Source: Hydrogenophaga aromaticivorans (GTDB lineage: Bacteria; Pseudomonadota; Gammaproteobacteria; Burkholderiales; Burkholderiaceae_C). Taken from it: a DNA stretch of 64,000 nt. Below the pieces are notes generated by a model that worked only from the letters and a program-made list of their open reading frames with translations, did not search any database and was not told the DNA's origin. The stretch is taken from contig NZ_VYGV01000003.1 in NCBI RefSeq assembly GCF_013387465.1, forward strand, positions 124,001 through 188,000, given 5' to 3'. Shown here piece by piece: positions 8,229-15,788 of the stretch (position 1 is the stretch's first letter; each line of letters begins with the position of its first letter). A program made the translations under genes and the position numbers.

Positions 8229-8768
8229 ATGAACACACGCACCCGACCCACCGCTGCCCTGGCCCGTTTCGGACAGGGCTTGGGTGCGGCGCTCGAACGC
8301 CTGTCGCTCCGCGAACGGCGCGCCGTGGTCGCCGCCGCCTGGGTGGTGGGCCTGGGTCTGCTGTGGTGGCTGGCGCTCGCGCCGGCCCTGAGCACGCTGC
8401 GCCAGGCACCCGAACGCCATGCCCGGCTGGACACCCAACTGGCGCAGATGCAACAACTGGCCGCCAGTGCCGAGCAGTTGCGCTCGCTCAACAGCAGCCC
8501 GCCGCCGGGCCGCGCCGCCACGCTGCGCGCGCTGGAGCAATACACCAGCCAGCTGGGTGGCACAGCGCAGGTGTCGGTACAGGGTGACCGCGCGAGCGTG
8601 AATTTCCGGGGCACCGCGCCCGAGGCCCTGTCCCAGTGGCTGAACCAGATGCGCGTCAACGCCCGCCTGCTGCCGGTGCAGGCCCAGCTCCAGCAGCAGG
8701 CCAACCCGGCCGGATGGAGCGGGAACCTGGTGCTGGCGGGGCCCGGTCTGCAGTCGGACGAACGATGA
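8229..8768 (+). CDS. gspM: Type II secretion platform protein GspM
   Basis: The 179-residue protein has a single membrane segment near residues 35-58 (AVVAAAWVVGLGLLWWLAL) and a short periplasmic domain. This is the GspM layout, and the position between gspL and gspN supports it. GspM stabilises GspL in the inner-membrane platform. Its stop overlaps the gspN start by 4 bases. Confidence 0.88.
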   Translation: MNTRTRPTAALARFGQGLGAALERLSLRERRAVVAAAWVVGLGLLWWLALAPALSTLRQAPERHARLDTQLAQMQQLAASAEQLRSLNSSPPPGRAATLRALEQYTSQLGGTAQVSVQGDRASVNFRGTAPEALSQWLNQMRVNARLLPVQAQLQQQANPAGWSGNLVLAGPGLQSDER

Positions 8769-9559
8769 GCAGCCCTTGGTCCGTGCGCCTGGCCTGGCTC
8801 GGCGGCTGCCTCGGCCTGTTGCTGGCGATGCTGCTGTTTGCGCCCGCGCGCTGGCTCGCCGCGGCCGTGCACAGCGCCAGCGCGGGACAGGTGCAGCTGG
8901 TCAACGCGCGTGGCAGCGTCTGGCAGGGCCAGGCCGACCTGCTGCTCACCGGCGGCGAAGGCAGCCGCAGCCTGAGCGCCCTGCCCCAGGGTCTGCGCTG
9001 GCGGCTGGCGCCGGCCTGGGCTTCGGGCCAGCCGGCCGTCGCGCTCCAGCTCAACACACCCTGCTGTTCGCCCGAGCCGCTGGACATCCTGCTGCTGCCC
9101 GGCTGGCAGGGCATGGAACTGCGTCTCGCCGCCTTCAGCAGCCAGTGGCCCGCCGTGTTGCTGGTGGGCCTGGGCACCCCCTGGAACACCCTGCGGCCCG
9201 ACGGCCAGCTGGCGCTGCGCTCCAGCGGCCTGGTCGTGCAGCAGGTGCAGGGGCGCCTGACCCTGCAGGGTGGTCTGACCGTGGACGCGCTGGACATGGC
9301 GTCCCGCCTGTCCACCCTGCGCCCGCTGGGCAGTTACCGGCTGGAACTGCGGGCCGCGGCCGACGGCCACAGCACCACGCTGAACCTGAGCACGCTGCGC
9401 GGCGGGCTGCGGCTGCAGGGCAGCGGCCAGTGGGTGGGTGGACGGCTGCGCTTCCAGGGCGAGGCCCAGGCCGCCCCCGGGCGCGAGCCGGCGCTGGACA
9501 ACCTGCTCAACATCCTCGGGCGCAGGCAGGGACCGCGCTCGATTCTGAACATTGGCTGA
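8765..9559 (+). CDS. gspN: Type II secretion protein GspN
   Basis: The 264-residue protein has an N-terminal membrane anchor (about 10-30) and a periplasmic domain rich in beta structure, with repeated GxLALRSSGL and GxLTLQGGL type motifs, as in GspN. GspN is an accessory inner-membrane protein that many T2SS lack; its precise role is not settled. ATG 8765 overlaps the gspM stop. Confidence 0.85.
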   Translation: MSSPWSVRLAWLGGCLGLLLAMLLFAPARWLAAAVHSASAGQVQLVNARGSVWQGQADLLLTGGEGSRSLSALPQGLRWRLAPAWASGQPAVALQLNTPCCSPEPLDILLLPGWQGMELRLAAFSSQWPAVLLVGLGTPWNTLRPDGQLALRSSGLVVQQVQGRLTLQGGLTVDALDMASRLSTLRPLGSYRLELRAAADGHSTTLNLSTLRGGLRLQGSGQWVGGRLRFQGEAQAAPGREPALDNLLNILGRRQGPRSILNIG

Positions 9560-9604
9560 AGCGTGGCACCGCCGATGCCCAGCACTTCGCGATAGGATCA
9601 AGCG

Positions 9605-11764
9605 ATGAACCGCAAACCCTCCCGAGCCCAGCCCACCCGGGTCCACCCGAAACCCGGGCAGACAGCGGGTCTGCTGAGAACGCTCACCCTGGCCGGCAGC
9701 CTGGCGCTGTGCCTGCTGCCCGGGCCGGTCGCGCTGGCGCAAAGCGGGCGCAACGAGCCCGTGGTGCTGAGTTTTGTCGACGCCGAGATCGAAGCGGTCG
9801 CCCGCACCATGGCGTCCATCAGCGGGCGCAACGTGGTGGTGGATCCGCGTGTCAAGGGCACCATCAGCCTGTCCACGGACAGGCCCGTTTCTCCTGCGGC
9901 CGCACTCAACCAGTTCAGCGCCGCGCTGCGGCTGCTGGGCTTTGCGCTGGTGGACACCGGCGGCCTCTACAAGATCGTGCCCGAGGCCGATGCCAAGCTG
10001 CAGGGCAACCCGGTGAACGCGGGCCCGGTGAGCTCACTGGCGTCGTCGAACCAGATCGTGACCCAGATCTTCCGCCTCAACCACGAGGCCGCCAACAACC
10101 TTGTGCCCGTGCTGCGGCCCCTGATCGGCCCCAACAACACCATCAACGTCAACCCCGGCAACAACTCGCTGGTGATCACCGACTACGCCGACAACCTGCA
10201 GCGCATTGGGCGCATCGTCGCCGCGCTCGACGTGGCGGGCGCCACCGACGTCGAGATCATTCCGCTGCAGCACGCCATCGCGATCGACATCGCCCCGCTG
10301 ATCACGCGCCTGATCGAACCCGCCACCGTGGGCGCCGGCCAGGCCGCTGACACCTCCTACAAAACCACCCTGGTGGCCGAGCCGCGCAGCAACACCCTGG
10401 TGCTGCGCGCGGCCAACCCGGCGCGCCTGGCGCTGGTGCGCTCGCTGGTGAGCAAGCTGGACCAGCCCCGGGGGCAGGACGCGAGCGGCAACATCCATGT
10501 GGTCTACCTGAAGAACGCCGACGCCACCTCGCTGGCCGCCACGTTGCGCGCGGCCATGGCCGGCGAAAGCAGCGCGGGCGGAGCCGGTGCACTGACCAGT
10601 GCCCCCACCACCGTCGCCATCCGTGCGGCGGCCGGGTCCACCGCCGCCGGCAGCCCCCAGGCCTCGGCGCCGGTGGCCGCCAGCGCCAGCCCGTCCACCG
10701 GCGGGCAGATCCAGGCCGACCCGGCCACCAACGCGCTCATCATCACCGCGCCCGAGCCGCAATACCGGCAGTTGCGCGCCGTCATCGACCAGCTCGACGG
10801 GCGGCGCGCGCAGGTCTACGTGGAAAGCCTGATCGCCGAGGTCAACGCCGACAAGGCGGCCGAATTCGGCATCCAGTGGCAAGGCCCGCTGGGCAATTTC
10901 GGCGACAGCGTGGTGGGCCTGATGGGCACCAACTTCGGCACCGGCGGCAACAACATCCTGACCAACCTGCTGCCCATCGCGCAGGGTGACACCGCCAGCA
11001 TCACAGCGCCCGGCACCGGCCTGAACATCGGCGCCGCGCAGCAGCGCAACGGCGTCTACATCCTCGGCTTTCTGGCGCGCTTCCTGCAGCAGAACGGCGA
11101 GGGCAACATCCTGTCCACGCCCAACCTGCTGACGCTGGACAACGAAGAGGCCAAGATCGTGATCGGCCAGAACGTGCCCTTCGTGACCGGCCAGTTCACC
11201 AACACCGGCAGCAACGAGGGCTCGGTCAACCCGTTCCAGACCATCGAGCGCCAGGACGTCGGCCTGACCCTGCGCGTGAAGCCGCAGATCAGCGAGAACG
11301 GCACCATCAAGATGACCATCTTCCAGGAGGTCAGCAGCGTGCAGGCGTCCTCGATCAACTCGGCCACCGGCCTGATCACCAACAAACGCACCATCGAATC
11401 GACGGTGCTGGTCGACGACGGCGGCATCGTCGTGCTCGGCGGCCTGCTGCAGGACGAATACGCCGGCAACCAGGAAAAGGTGCCCGGTCTGGGCGATGTG
11501 CCCTTCTTTGGCAACCTGTTCAAGAGCGAGACCCGCAGCCGCAAGAAAACCAACCTGATGGTGTTCCTGCGCCCGGTGGTGCTGCGCGACGCGCGTGCCA
11601 CAACCAACCTCTCGCTCGACCGCTACGACCTCATGCGCGCTGCGCAGAAAGACGCCCAGCCCGTGCCCAGCAGCGCGCTGCGCGTCAACACCGCGCCCGT
11701 GCTACCACCCCAGCGCGCGCCCGGAGCGGCGCAGCCGTCACCGCCCGCTGCCCCGGCCAACTGA
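9605..11764 (+). CDS. gspD: Type II secretion outer-membrane secretin GspD
   Basis: The 719-residue protein forms the outer-membrane pore of the T2SS. It has a signal peptide (about 1-46, ending ALAQ), an N0 domain (VLSFVDAEIEAVARTMASISGRNVVVDPRVKG), three N-type repeats (for example NHEAANNLVPVLRPLI) and a C-terminal secretin domain with LSTPNLLTLDNEEAKIVIG and VPGLGDVPFFGNLF. Residues 310-370 are an Ala/Ser/Pro-rich linker. The tail ends in a Pro/Ala-rich stretch that could bind a pilotin, though no gspS is seen here. Confidence 0.97.
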   Translation: MNRKPSRAQPTRVHPKPGQTAGLLRTLTLAGSLALCLLPGPVALAQSGRNEPVVLSFVDAEIEAVARTMASISGRNVVVDPRVKGTISLSTDRPVSPAAALNQFSAALRLLGFALVDTGGLYKIVPEADAKLQGNPVNAGPVSSLASSNQIVTQIFRLNHEAANNLVPVLRPLIGPNNTINVNPGNNSLVITDYADNLQRIGRIVAALDVAGATDVEIIPLQHAIAIDIAPLITRLIEPATVGAGQAADTSYKTTLVAEPRSNTLVLRAANPARLALVRSLVSKLDQPRGQDASGNIHVVYLKNADATSLAATLRAAMAGESSAGGAGALTSAPTTVAIRAAAGSTAAGSPQASAPVAASASPSTGGQIQADPATNALIITAPEPQYRQLRAVIDQLDGRRAQVYVESLIAEVNADKAAEFGIQWQGPLGNFGDSVVGLMGTNFGTGGNNILTNLLPIAQGDTASITAPGTGLNIGAAQQRNGVYILGFLARFLQQNGEGNILSTPNLLTLDNEEAKIVIGQNVPFVTGQFTNTGSNEGSVNPFQTIERQDVGLTLRVKPQISENGTIKMTIFQEVSSVQASSINSATGLITNKRTIESTVLVDDGGIVVLGGLLQDEYAGNQEKVPGLGDVPFFGNLFKSETRSRKKTNLMVFLRPVVLRDARATTNLSLDRYDLMRAAQKDAQPVPSSALRVNTAPVLPPQRAPGAAQPSPPAAPAN

Positions 11765-11768
11765 TCCC

Positions 11769-13208
11769 ATGAGACACCCGCTGCCCTACGCCTTTGCACG
11801 CCAGCATCTGTGGCTGCTCGAAGACGATGGCCAGGGCCTGACCCTGCTGGGCAGCAGCACACCCGCGGCCGACCCGGCCGTGCAGACGCAGCGCCTCTCT
11901 GCACTCTCGGAAATCCTGCGCTGCCATGAGGTGCGCGAGTTCCTGTGGGAGCCGGGCGACACGCTCACGCAGCGCATCAGCGCGGCCTATGCCCAGGGCG
12001 AATCGAGCGCGGCCGCGGTGGTGAGCGAAGTGCAGAGCGACGCCGACCTGAGCCGCATGATGCAGGAGCTGCCGGCGATTGAAGACCTGCTGGAAACCGC
12101 CGACGACGCGCCCATCATCCGCATGCTCAACGCCCTGCTCACGCAGGCCGCGCGCGACGGCGCCAGCGACATCCACATCGAACCCTTCGAGCGCCATTCC
12201 AGCGTGCGTTTCCGCATCGACGGCGTGCTGCGCGAGGTGGTGCAGCCCAACCGGGCCCTGCACGCGGCGCTGATCTCGCGCCTGAAGATCATGGCCGAGC
12301 TCGACATCTCCGAAAAGCGCCTGCCGCAGGACGGCCGCATCTCGCTGCGCATCGGCACGCGCGCGGTGGACGTGCGCGTGTCCACCCTGCCCAGCGCCCA
12401 CGGCGAACGCGCCGTGCTGCGCCTGCTCGACAAGAGCGAGAGCCGCCTCAACCTCGAAGCCGTGGGCATGCAGGGCGATGTGCTGGCCCAGTTCGAACAC
12501 CTGGTGCAGCAGCCGCACGGCATCATCCTGGTGACCGGCCCGACCGGATCGGGCAAGACCACCACGCTCTACGCCGCCCTGCAGCGCCTGGACGCCGGCA
12601 CGCTCAACATCATGACGGTCGAAGACCCGATCGAATACGAGCTGGCGGGTGTGGGCCAGACGCAGGTCAACCCCAAGATCGACCTCGACTTCGCCAAGGC
12701 CCTGCGCGCCATCCTGCGCCAGGATCCGGACGTGATCATGATCGGCGAGATCCGCGATTTCGAGACCGCGCAGATCGCCATCCAGGCTTCGCTCACCGGC
12801 CACCTGGTGCTCGCCACGCTGCACACCAACGACTCGGTGAGCGCCGTGACGCGCCTGACCGACATGGGCGTCGAACCCTTCCTGCTGTCGAGCTCGCTGC
12901 TCGGTGTGCTGGCGCAGCGCCTGGTGCGCAAGCTCTGCGTGCATTGCCGGCGCCAGGACGAAAACGGCCGCTGGACCGCGCCCGGTTGTGCGCACTGCAA
13001 CGCGGGCTACAAGGGCCGCACCGGTGTCTACGAACTGCTGGTGGTGGACGACCCGATCCGTGCGCTGATCCACAGCCGGGCGGCCGAAAGCGAGCTGCTG
13101 GCGGCGGCGACAACGACGGGCCTGCGCTCCATGCGCGAAGACGGCCAGCGGCTGGTGAACGCCGGCGTCACCAGCCAGGAAGAAGTCCTGCGCACCACGC
13201 GGGATTGA
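11769..13208 (+). CDS. gspE: Type II secretion ATPase GspE
   Basis: The 479-residue protein is the motor ATPase that drives pseudopilus assembly. Walker A is GPTGSGKTT (257-265), the Asp box follows at about 285 and Walker B is PDVIMIGEIRD (320-330). The zinc-binding cysteines are present as C390, C393, C407 and C410, but only 13 residues separate the two CxxC pairs, shorter than the usual spacer of about 30. ATG 11769 follows the gspD stop by 4 bases. Normally gspF comes next; here three unrelated genes intervene. Confidence 0.96.
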   Translation: MRHPLPYAFARQHLWLLEDDGQGLTLLGSSTPAADPAVQTQRLSALSEILRCHEVREFLWEPGDTLTQRISAAYAQGESSAAAVVSEVQSDADLSRMMQELPAIEDLLETADDAPIIRMLNALLTQAARDGASDIHIEPFERHSSVRFRIDGVLREVVQPNRALHAALISRLKIMAELDISEKRLPQDGRISLRIGTRAVDVRVSTLPSAHGERAVLRLLDKSESRLNLEAVGMQGDVLAQFEHLVQQPHGIILVTGPTGSGKTTTLYAALQRLDAGTLNIMTVEDPIEYELAGVGQTQVNPKIDLDFAKALRAILRQDPDVIMIGEIRDFETAQIAIQASLTGHLVLATLHTNDSVSAVTRLTDMGVEPFLLSSSLLGVLAQRLVRKLCVHCRRQDENGRWTAPGCAHCNAGYKGRTGVYELLVVDDPIRALIHSRAAESELLAAATTTGLRSMREDGQRLVNAGVTSQEEVLRTTRD

Positions 13209-13373
13209 AGGCGTCCCGGTGACGGCGCCCCGCCGGGGCTCTGTGTCCAGATGCGCTGGAAACAGCTGCTTTCGTGGCGTTTCTTTCAGACCCAAAAGTT
13301 ACTGAAATAAACATCTCCAAGGTGTTGACGGTGGGGAACAGGCATTGTCAACATCACCGCGTTGAGCGACTTT

Positions 13374-13393
13374 TGACGCACAGGTGAGCGTCA
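13374..13393. promoter_or_regulatory. Operator-like inverted repeat TGACGC-N8-GCGTCA
   Basis: The perfect 6-base arms with an 8-base spacer lie 84 bases before the conserved GATTGACGC element. TGACGC also occurs inside that element, so a dimeric regulator may bind both. Inference. Confidence 0.35.
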
Positions 13394-13457
13394 GAACCGT
13401 GGCCTTTCCCACTCAGCACGCGTCAAAAGGCCGGGCAAAGTTGTCACCAGTTTTATG

Positions 13458-13517
13458 GATTGACGCTGAAACGGGCCGGACAAAAACTGTGCTCAGCGGA
13501 TCACACATGTAAACAAA
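13458..13517 (+). promoter_or_regulatory. Upstream element shared by both oxidase genes, copy A
   Basis: GATTGACGC (13458-13466), exactly 34 bases, then TCACACATGTAAACAAA (13501-13517). The same two blocks at the same distance lie before the second oxidase. TTGACG inside the first block is a plausible -35 box; the -10 is not clear. It lies about 125 bases before the start codon. Confidence 0.55.
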
Positions 13518-13643
13518 TGCGCGGGAAGGGGAGGCGCACTGCAGCTGAAGCCGGCGTTTCCCGGGACACACGTGACGGACCCGTCCTGGCCGCCAGACCA
13601 GGCATCTTCTGGTGGTTCGTTCAACCCGCCCGGAGGTAACAGC

Positions 13644-15356
13644 ATGTCTGAACCCACCACCCACCAGGGGCCGCGTCTCAACCGTCGGAAGTCCATCCAG
13701 CTGGGGGCTGCTGGCGTTGCCGCGGCTTCGGCGATCCCGCTCAGCCAAGAAGCCCCTGCCAAAAGTCCGGACCCCGCCGTGGGGCCGACCACCACACCCT
13801 GGGTGGAGCCGCTGCCGGTGTACCAGCCCAAACAGAATGTGGCGTCGCTCGACCCCGCACCCGCGGCACAACCGTGGGAAAACGAATGCGGCCGAGCAGC
13901 GCACCAGTTCTGGCCGGCGGGAGGCCCCGGCAAGCTCTACAACATCCACGCGCAGGTGGCGCAGCACGCGTTTCACCCGCAACTGCCCATGAACACCGTC
14001 TGGGCCTACGACGGCATGCTGCCCGGTCCGACGATCGTGGCCCGCTACAACGAACCGGCCCTGGTGCGCTTCCATGCCGACATCGACCCTTATGCCGTCG
14101 GTTACGGATCGCCCGAGATCACGGTGCACCTGCACAATCTGCACGCCGCCTCGGAGAGCGACGGTTTTGCGGGCGACTACTTCAGCGCGGCCCGGTACGG
14201 CCCCGGCGTCACGCGGGCCGGCACGTTCAAAGACCACCTCTACCTGAACCGCTACGCCGGTTTCAGCACCGACCCGGCCGGCATCGGCGACCCGCGCGAG
14301 GCGCTCGGCACGCTCTGGTACCACGACCACCGCATGGACTTCACCGAACAGAACGTCTACCGCGGCATGTTCGGCACCTACCTGCTCTTTGACGATGTCG
14401 ACTCGGGCGACGAGCACGACACCAATCCCAAGGCCCTTCGGTTACCGGGTGGCGTGGGCCGTTACGACATCCCGCTGCTGTTCGCCGACTTCCTGTTCGA
14501 CCAGAGCGGCTACGTGCTCTACAACGCCCTCGAAATCAAAAAAGGCCACCTGGGCAACAAGCTCACGGTCAACGGCAAGATCCAGCCCTTCTTCAAGGTC
14601 GAACGCCGCAAGTACCGCTTCCGCCTCATCAACGCCAGTGTGGCCCGGTTCTACGAGTTCTATCTGATGAACGGAACCACCAGCCAGAACTTCACCCGCA
14701 TCGCCACCGACGGCAACTTGCTGCCCGCTCCGCTGACCATGAACAACGCGCGCGTGCCGCCCGCCGCGCGCGCCGATATCGTGATCGACTTCAGCCAGTA
14801 TCCGATCGGCAGCCAGCTGTTCCTGGTCAACCGCCTGGCCATGGCCGACGGCCGGGGACCTTCCGGACTCACCGCCAACGACCAGATGTTGCGCTTCGAC
14901 GTCGACAGCGACCCCGCCGAACCCGATGTCAGCCGGGTGCCCACCACGCTGCGGGCCCTGCCGCCCATTGAGCTGCACAAGGTGGTTTACCGCCGCCGGT
15001 TCGAGTTCAAAAAAGAGCTCAACGACATCTGGGTGGTGAACGACAAGATATTCGACGTCGAAAAAGCCGCGCACAACGTCAAGCGGGGCACGGCCGAGAT
15101 CTGGGAACTGGTCGGGCACGGCGACTGGCACCACCCGGTGCACATCCACCTGGAGGAAGGGCGCATCCTCAAGCGCAACGGCAAGGCCCCTCCGGCCCAC
15201 GAGCGGGGCCGCATGGACGTGTACACGCTGGCGCCTGAAGAACGGGTGGAGGTGTTCATCCGCTTCAGGGACTTCACCGGCAAGTACCTCATGCACTGCC
15301 ACAACCTCTCCCACGAGGACCACGCCATGATGCTGCGCTTTGACGTCAGGCCATGA
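13644..15356 (+). CDS. CotA-like multicopper oxidase, paralog 1
   Basis: The 570-residue protein has a Tat-type leader (LNRRKSIQLGAAGVAAA) and all four copper-ligand motifs of laccase-type oxidases: HLHNLH, WYHDH, HHPVHIH and HCHNLSHEDHAMM, the last with an axial Met. It resembles CotA, bilirubin oxidase and phenoxazinone synthase. Such enzymes oxidise phenols or metals such as Mn(II), reducing oxygen to water; the substrate here is unknown. ATG 13644 is set by GGAGGTAA 4 bases before it. It is closely related to the next gene, indicating tandem duplication, and interrupts the gsp operon. Confidence 0.9.
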   Translation: MSEPTTHQGPRLNRRKSIQLGAAGVAAASAIPLSQEAPAKSPDPAVGPTTTPWVEPLPVYQPKQNVASLDPAPAAQPWENECGRAAHQFWPAGGPGKLYNIHAQVAQHAFHPQLPMNTVWAYDGMLPGPTIVARYNEPALVRFHADIDPYAVGYGSPEITVHLHNLHAASESDGFAGDYFSAARYGPGVTRAGTFKDHLYLNRYAGFSTDPAGIGDPREALGTLWYHDHRMDFTEQNVYRGMFGTYLLFDDVDSGDEHDTNPKALRLPGGVGRYDIPLLFADFLFDQSGYVLYNALEIKKGHLGNKLTVNGKIQPFFKVERRKYRFRLINASVARFYEFYLMNGTTSQNFTRIATDGNLLPAPLTMNNARVPPAARADIVIDFSQYPIGSQLFLVNRLAMADGRGPSGLTANDQMLRFDVDSDPAEPDVSRVPTTLRALPPIELHKVVYRRRFEFKKELNDIWVVNDKIFDVEKAAHNVKRGTAEIWELVGHGDWHHPVHIHLEEGRILKRNGKAPPAHERGRMDVYTLAPEERVEVFIRFRDFTGKYLMHCHNLSHEDHAMMLRFDVRP

Positions 15357-15358
15357 CT

Positions 15359-15386
15359 TTGAAGGGGGGGCCAATGCCCCCTTCAA
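15359..15386 (+). terminator. Hairpin after oxidase paralog 1
   Basis: Perfect 10-bp arms TTGAAGGGGG and CCCCCTTCAA enclose an 8-base loop and begin 2 bases after the stop codon. There is no T tract, so it may block exonucleases or terminate weakly rather than act as a classical terminator. Confidence 0.5.
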
Positions 15387-15471
15387 GGCCATCCCTCATG
15401 GAAGGGAAAAACCGGCACTTGAAACTTAAAACAGCAAAAGTTACATAACGACACAAACACATTGAAACAAC

Positions 15472-15483
15472 TGACAAATGTCA
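15472..15483. promoter_or_regulatory. TGACA-AA-TGTCA palindrome
   Basis: Two TGACA half-sites with a 2-base spacer lie in the AT-rich region. They resemble half-sites of CusR/CopR copper boxes, but the spacing is 2 bases shorter than the usual 4 between these cores. Confidence 0.3.
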
Positions 15484-15600
15484 ATTCATGCTTATTCACC
15501 GAGCAGCGGCGACATTCAGGTATCAATGTTTTGGCATTTATTAGTACTTTAGAAAACATTAGCCTTTCACTCATCAAGGACTTGCGTACCCATTTCTATT

Positions 15601-15660
15601 GATTGACGCGCCACGCCGCCCGAAAAACACTGACGTCAACGGGTCACACATGTAATCAAA
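15601..15660 (+). promoter_or_regulatory. Upstream element shared by both oxidase genes, copy B
   Basis: GATTGACGC (15601-15609), 34 bases, then TCACACATGTAATCAAA (15644-15660). Block sequence and spacing equal copy A, while the DNA between differs, suggesting the blocks are under selection. TGACGTCA (15631-15638) lies between them in this copy only. Confidence 0.55.
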
Positions 15661-15704
15661 AGCGTGTTTTCTGCTCCAGCCCCCACGGCCGTTACAGAAC
15701 CCCA

Positions 15705-15720
15705 CTGACAAACATGTCAG
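15705..15720. promoter_or_regulatory. Copper-box-like palindrome CTGACA-AACA-TGTCAG
   Basis: Perfect 6-base arms with a 4-base spacer match the geometry of the CusR/CopR box (TGACA-ANNT-TGTCA type). It lies 68 bases before the second oxidase start, so this gene may answer to copper. No copR/copS pair is in the window. Confidence 0.4.
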
Positions 15721-15788
15721 CCCGCCCAGGCAGCAGGAAACCGGCATTCCCCGGACCTTGCCCCACACACCAGCTCGGGAGCCATGAA

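Larger units (their letters stand above)
13209..13643 (+). other. 435-bp non-coding region before the first oxidase
   Basis: No convincing gene is seen. It contains a GC-rich hairpin (13227-13239), an inverted repeat TGACGC/GCGTCA (13374-13393), an upstream element shared with the second oxidase (13458-13517) and a strong ribosome binding site GGAGGTAA (13632-13639). Base composition drops towards the middle. Confidence 0.6.
15357..15788 (+). other. AT-rich 432-bp region between the two oxidases
   Basis: No gene is seen. It opens with a hairpin, continues as a strikingly AT-rich stretch (about 15410-15600) that is unlike the rest of the window, and ends with the second copy of the shared promoter element and a copper-box-like palindrome. 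It may be a regulatory region or a trace of an insertion. Confidence 0.6.
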
